Assembly: GCF_965139615.1 (NCBI RefSeq)
Contig: NZ_CBCSIQ010000020.1
Location: 1-64,000 of the forward strand
DNA length: 64,000 nt
Origin: Kerstersia similis
Lineage (GTDB): Bacteria; Pseudomonadota; Gammaproteobacteria; Burkholderiales; Burkholderiaceae_B
Direction of reading: 5' to 3'
Below are positions 60,252 through 64,000 of the stretch, in pieces. Each line of letters opens with the position of its first letter. Position 1 is the first letter of the stretch. Position numbers and translations under genes: made by a program. The notes beneath the pieces were generated by a model, which saw only the letters and a list, made by a program, of their open reading frames with translations, did not search any database and was not told the DNA's origin.

Positions 60252-61085
60252 TCACAGACCTCTGACGCATTCATAGACGGTCTTGCCGCGCAGGATGAAA
60301 TCGCCCGTGATATTGCCGAAGTTTTCCGAGTGTCCGGCAAACAACAGCCCCCCCGGCTTCATGACGGACGCCAGGCGCTGCAGCACCCTGGCCTGTGTGT
60401 CCTTATCGAAATAGATCATGACGTTACGGCAGAACACCACATCAAACAAACGACCCTGCAACACGCTCCAGTCCGGCGCCACCAGATTCAGCACCGCAAA
60501 CTCCACGGCCTGCGCCAGTTCAGGCTTGACCCGCGCCAGCCCGGTCTTGGCGCCCCGTCCACGCTGGAAAAAGCGTTTCTGCCGGCTTGCATCCAGCCCG
60601 GCAATCCGCTGGATTTTGTACACCCCAAGCGCGGCCTGCTCGATGACCTCGGTGTCGATATCCGTCGCCAGCACATAGGCCTGCTGCCGGCCCGGCCCCA
60701 GGACCTCTGCCAGCGTGATCGCGATCGAATAGGCCTCTTCGCCCGAGGAAGCCGCGCAACACCACAGGTTCAAGGGCGTATCGCGGTGCTGCTGCACATA
60801 CTCGGCCAGAATGGGAAAATGATGCGGCTCGCGGAAAAACGCCGTGAGATTCGTCGTCAGCGCATTCACGAAGGCCTCCCACTCCGGGTTGGCGGCATTG
60901 GCCGCCAAGGCATCCAGATACTGACGAAAATCCGTACAGCCCAGCGCACGCACACGCCGCACGATACGGCCATAGACCATCTCGCGCTTCTGCTCGCCCA
61001 GCGTGATTCCGGCCTGCTCATAGATCATGGCGCGGATCCGGTCGAAATCCCGCTCTGACATCTCGAACTCCTGGCTGGCCCGCAT
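60252..61085 (-). CDS. cheR: Chemoreceptor methyltransferase CheR
   Basis: 277 residues. N-terminal helical domain (FDRIRAMIYEQAGITLGEQKREMVYGRIVRRVRAL) and SAM-binding domain (LWCCAASSGEEAYSIAI, then FDVVFCRNVMIYFDKDTQ, with LFAGHSENF near the end). The ATG overlaps the upstream receptor stop (TGATG); a GTG one codon earlier is an alternative. Its beta-subdomain should dock on the WxxF tail of the receptor at 36322. Confidence 0.96.
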   Translation of the reverse strand: MRASQEFEMSERDFDRIRAMIYEQAGITLGEQKREMVYGRIVRRVRALGCTDFRQYLDALAANAANPEWEAFVNALTTNLTAFFREPHHFPILAEYVQQHRDTPLNLWCCAASSGEEAYSIAITLAEVLGPGRQQAYVLATDIDTEVIEQAALGVYKIQRIAGLDASRQKRFFQRGRGAKTGLARVKPELAQAVEFAVLNLVAPDWSVLQGRLFDVVFCRNVMIYFDKDTQARVLQRLASVMKPGGLLFAGHSENFGNITGDFILRGKTVYECVRGL

Positions 61086-62437
61086 CACGCCGTCCCCGCC
61101 AGTTTGAAGAGCGCCACAGAACGAGCCAGACGCCCGGCCTGTTCTTCCAGCGATGCGGCCGCAGCCGCCGCCTGTTCGACCAGCGCGGCATTCTGCTCGG
61201 TGTTTTCATCCAGCAGCGCCAGCGCCTGATTGACCTGATGAATACCCCGGCTCTGCTCTTGCGAAGCCGCGTCGATATCCTGCATCATGTCGGTCACCTC
61301 GCTCACGGACACCTCGATTTCCCGCATGGTGACGCGGGCCTGCTCGACCTGCCCATTGCCTTCCTCGACGCTGCGCACCGACGCCGCAATCAAACCGCGA
61401 ATTTCCCGCGCGGCCTCGGCGCTGCGCTGGGCCAGCGAACGCACTTCCCCGGCCACCACGGCAAAGCCGCGTCCGGCTTCACTGGCGCGGGCCGCCTCGA
61501 CAGCGGCATTGAGCGCCAGGATGTTGGTACGAAACGCAATCCCGTCTATCACCCCGACAATTTCAGCGATCTGCTGGGCACTGGCGGAAATATGCCGCAT
61601 GGTTTCAACGACACCGGCCATGGCCACGCCGCCCCGCTGCGCGGCGGCCATGCTCCTGGCCACCAATTGAGTTGCGCGCCCGGCATTGCCGGCATTGGAT
61701 TCAACCTGCAAGGACAACTCGCGCATGCTGGCCGCCGTGTTCTCCAGGCTGCTGGCCTGCTGTTCGGTACGGCGGCTGAGATCGGCATTGCCCTGCGCAA
61801 TTTCACCTGCCCCCAGATGAATCGCCTCGACGCCAGCACGTACCTGGCGCACGATTTCCGTCAACCCGGACTGCATCTGCGCCAGCGCCCCATGCAATTG
61901 CCCGATCTCATTGCTGCTGCGCTCGGCCACGACAGCGGGTGTCAGATCTCCGCGTGCGCTGGCTTCGATGCGCCCCACCGCCTGCCGCACGGGCTGCAAC
62001 ACCTGCCTTTTCAAATACCAGTATGTCAGCAGGGTCAGCAGCACGGCTGCCAGACTGCCCAGCAACACCCCCAGCACGACCCAGCGTAAATAGCGCGCCG
62101 CGGCTTCGGCATCGGTGCGTGCCTGCTGCGCCAGCCCATGCAGCAAAGGCGCCTGCGCCAGCCAATCCGCCGCCACCCTGGCCAGCCCCGCTTGCGCCGC
62201 GGCATCTACCGTATTCACCGCTTCCGTTTCCGCCAGCAACTGCCGGAATGCAGCCTCGGTCGGCACCAGCGCATCTGTTACGACACGCGTGCGCTGCGCA
62301 TGGCTTTCCAGCGTTTGCGTCAGAGAGTTCAACGGCAGCAGGCCCATGCCTGCCCCTGCCAACAGCATCAGGCAAAACAGGCCCAGCACCGCCACGATGC
62401 TGGTCCGCAAAGACAAATTCCGGATAAACGCACGCAT
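61085..62437 (-). CDS. Methyl-accepting chemotaxis protein with short periplasmic domain
   Basis: 450 residues. TM1 about 13-35, a periplasmic part of only about 83 residues (36-118), TM2 about 119-141, HAMP (QPVRQAVGRIEASARGDLTP) and a signalling domain with tip IDGIAFRTNILALNAAVEAARASEAGRGFAVVAGEVRSLA. The tip has an Arg where Gln is common (AFRTN). No CheR-docking pentapeptide. AGGAG lies eight bases before the ATG at 62437. It sits inside the che operon between cheW and cheR. Ligand unknown; half-size sensor domain is unusual. Confidence 0.93.
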   Translation of the reverse strand: MRAFIRNLSLRTSIVAVLGLFCLMLLAGAGMGLLPLNSLTQTLESHAQRTRVVTDALVPTEAAFRQLLAETEAVNTVDAAAQAGLARVAADWLAQAPLLHGLAQQARTDAEAAARYLRWVVLGVLLGSLAAVLLTLLTYWYLKRQVLQPVRQAVGRIEASARGDLTPAVVAERSSNEIGQLHGALAQMQSGLTEIVRQVRAGVEAIHLGAGEIAQGNADLSRRTEQQASSLENTAASMRELSLQVESNAGNAGRATQLVARSMAAAQRGGVAMAGVVETMRHISASAQQIAEIVGVIDGIAFRTNILALNAAVEAARASEAGRGFAVVAGEVRSLAQRSAEAAREIRGLIAASVRSVEEGNGQVEQARVTMREIEVSVSEVTDMMQDIDAASQEQSRGIHQVNQALALLDENTEQNAALVEQAAAAAASLEEQAGRLARSVALFKLAGTA

Positions 62438-62481
62438 GCCTGCCGCTCCTTCCACCCTAAGCTTCCGTTGCCCTACACATG

Positions 62482-62982
62482 TCAGTCTGCCGCCCGGTCG
62501 ATCAGCGCCATTTCCTCGCTGCTCATCATCCGCTCGATATCCACCAGAATCAGCATCCGTTCATCCAGTGTGCCCAGGCCGGTCAGGTACTCCGTCGAAA
62601 GCACCGAACTGAATTCCGGCGCCGGGCGGATTTGCTCGGCGCTCAGCGTCAGAACGTCGGATACGCCATCCACCACGACGCCGACCACTCGCCCGCCCAG
62701 GTTCAGAATGATGGCAACCGTCTGCTCGTTGAATTCGGCAGCCTCCAGGTTGAAACGCACACGCAGATCCACGATGGGCACAATGACCCCGCGCAGATTC
62801 GTCACCCCCTTGATGAAGGCGGGCACATTGGCAATGCGCGTCACGCTGCCCGCGTCATAGCCGCGGATTTCCTGTACCTTGAGGATATCTATGCCGTACT
62901 CTTCCTCGCCCAGCGTGAAAATCAGGAACTCACGCGCGCCTGCAGCCTGATCGGCCATTTCCTGCGTCATATTCGATCCCAT
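62482..62982 (-). CDS. cheW: Chemotaxis coupling protein CheW
   Basis: 166 residues, single CheW domain: FLIFTLGEEEYGIDILKVQEI, then NVPAFIKGVTNLRGVIVPIVDLRVRF and a C-terminal ILVDIERMMSSEE. It links receptors to CheA. It lies 15 bp after cheA and 44 bp before the receptor gene. Confidence 0.97.
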   Translation of the reverse strand: MGSNMTQEMADQAAGAREFLIFTLGEEEYGIDILKVQEIRGYDAGSVTRIANVPAFIKGVTNLRGVIVPIVDLRVRFNLEAAEFNEQTVAIILNLGGRVVGVVVDGVSDVLTLSAEQIRPAPEFSSVLSTEYLTGLGTLDERMLILVDIERMMSSEEMALIDRAAD

Positions 62983-62997
62983 AGTGATTGTTTCCCC

Positions 62998-64000
62998 TCA
63001 GTTGGCCGGCACGCCGGGCCTGGTACTGACTCCCGCAGCCTCCGGCCGCGACCAGGGCTCGCGGTTGAAGCCGGCCAGCGCAAACACATCGACAATCAAA
63101 GCCACCCTGCCATCGCCCAGAATGGTGGCGGCAGCGATACCCGGCACTTTCCGGTAATTGGTTTCCAGATTCTTGACCACGACCTGATGCTGCCCGATCA
63201 GGTGATCCACCAGCAGCGCATAACGACGGCCCTGGGCCTGCAGCACGACGGCAATGGCCTGTGCCGGGTCGGTCTGGGCGCCGTCGATGGCGAACACTTT
63301 GCTCATTTCCACCAGCGGCAGATAATCGTCGCGCACCTTCAGCAAGCGCTCCTCACCCGTCAGCGAACGCAGCTGTTCCGGCCTGGGCTGTATGGATTCC
63401 ATGACGTTGTTGAGCGGCAGGATGAAGATCTCGTTGCCCACCTGCACCGACATGCCATCCAGAATCGCCAGGGTCAGCGGCAAAACAATGCGCGTCGTCG
63501 TGCCCTGGCCGCGCTGGGACAGCAGTTGCACATGCCCGCCCATAGACTGAATGTTGCGGCGTACCACATCCATGCCCACCCCCCGGCCCGAGATCGCCGT
63601 GACCTGTTCGGCCGTGGAAAACCCCGGTGCGAAAATCAGTTGCCAGACATCCTCGTCCGGTGCGTTATCCGGGATATTCAGGCCGGACTTGTGCGCCTTG
63701 GCAAGAATCTTGGCGCGGTCCAGGCCGCGGCCATCGTCCCGCACCTCGATCACGATATTGCCGCCCTGGTGCTGGGCAGCCAGCGTCAGGCAGCCTTCCG
63801 GGCTTTTGCCTGCCGCCAGCCGCTCCTCCGGCATTTCGATGCCATGATCCAGACTATTGCGCACCAGATGCGTCAAGGGGTCGATGATGCGCTCGATCAG
63901 GCTTTTATCCAGTTCCGTCGCCTTGCCGACGGTTTCCAGCTTGATCTTCTTGCCCGTCGATGCGGACAAATCGCGAATCACACGCGGGAAACGGCTGAAC
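62998..64000 (-). CDS. cheA: Chemotaxis histidine kinase CheA (3' part only)
   Basis: The frame stays open to the right edge, so the N-terminal phosphotransfer and CheY-binding domains lie outside the window. Present are the histidine kinase ATPase domain with N box (HLVRNSLDHGIE), G1 (VRDDGRGLD) and G2 (GRGVGMDVVRR), and the C-terminal CheW-like regulatory domain (DGMSVQVGNEIFILPLNNVMESI, then LLVDHLIGQHQVVVKNLE). First visible gene of the cheA-W-mcp-R-D-B-Y-Z-flhBAF series. Confidence 0.96.
   Translation of the reverse strand, partial: FSRFPRVIRDLSASTGKKIKLETVGKATELDKSLIERIIDPLTHLVRNSLDHGIEMPEERLAAGKSPEGCLTLAAQHQGGNIVIEVRDDGRGLDRAKILAKAHKSGLNIPDNAPDEDVWQLIFAPGFSTAEQVTAISGRGVGMDVVRRNIQSMGGHVQLLSQRGQGTTTRIVLPLTLAILDGMSVQVGNEIFILPLNNVMESIQPRPEQLRSLTGEERLLKVRDDYLPLVEMSKVFAIDGAQTDPAQAIAVVLQAQGRRYALLVDHLIGQHQVVVKNLETNYRKVPGIAAATILGDGRVALIVDVFALAGFNREPWSRPEAAGVSTRPGVPAN

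Overview
The window is a GC-rich (roughly 60-65% by eye) betaproteobacterial chromosome segment. The flagellar and chemotaxis gene order, with fliA next to fliE, cheD beside cheZ, and flhF downstream of flhBA, together with the codon use, fits Burkholderiales and most probably Alcaligenaceae (Bordetella/Achromobacter relatives). I cannot name the species. No rRNA, tRNA, CRISPR array, IS element or prophage was seen.

Left third (1-20.97 kb): two iron-acquisition modules. First, a has-type heme system on the minus strand reads hasR (outer-membrane receptor), hasA (secreted hemophore), hasD and hasE (type I secretion ABC protein and adaptor), followed by the first codons of what may be the TolC-type partner at the window edge. 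An AraC/PchR-type regulator lies upstream of it. Second, a siderophore (metallophore) module: on the plus strand an MFS permease and a YbtP/YbtQ-type pair of ABC permease-ATPases; on the facing minus strand an operon of FyuA-like TonB receptor, SAM methyltransferase, MFS protein, small unknown protein and a second MFS protein. A second AraC-type regulator is divergent from the receptor. No NRPS or other siderophore synthetase is present. Fur-box-like sequences lie upstream of hasR, between the first regulator and the MFS gene, and between the receptor and the second regulator.

Middle and right (20.99-64 kb): a nearly continuous flagellar/chemotaxis block. It runs fliA, fliE (minus); fliFGHIJKLMNOPQR (plus); a repeat-rich convergent spacer; aer-type receptor, a Tar/Tsr-type receptor and flgL, K, J, I, H, G, F, E, D, C, B (minus); flgA, flgM, flgN (plus); then flhF, flhA, flhB, cheZ, cheY, cheB, cheD, cheR, a chemoreceptor, cheW and the 3' part of cheA (all minus, running off the right edge). 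Near-consensus sigma-28 promoters precede flgM and flgK. Filament genes (fliC, fliD, fliS), motAB and flhDC are not in the window.

Points of most interest: a large divergent hemophore in a has locus with an AraC-type regulator instead of HasI/HasS; a GC-poor barrel region inside hasR; a recurring motif resembling AATTTTTTCCGTAAACCG around the has genes and the regulator; an orphan metallophore operon containing a methyltransferase and an unknown small protein; an FlhF GTPase with a C-terminal extension of about 530 residues and an altered G3 motif; and a nested palindrome/tandem-repeat element between fliR and aer.
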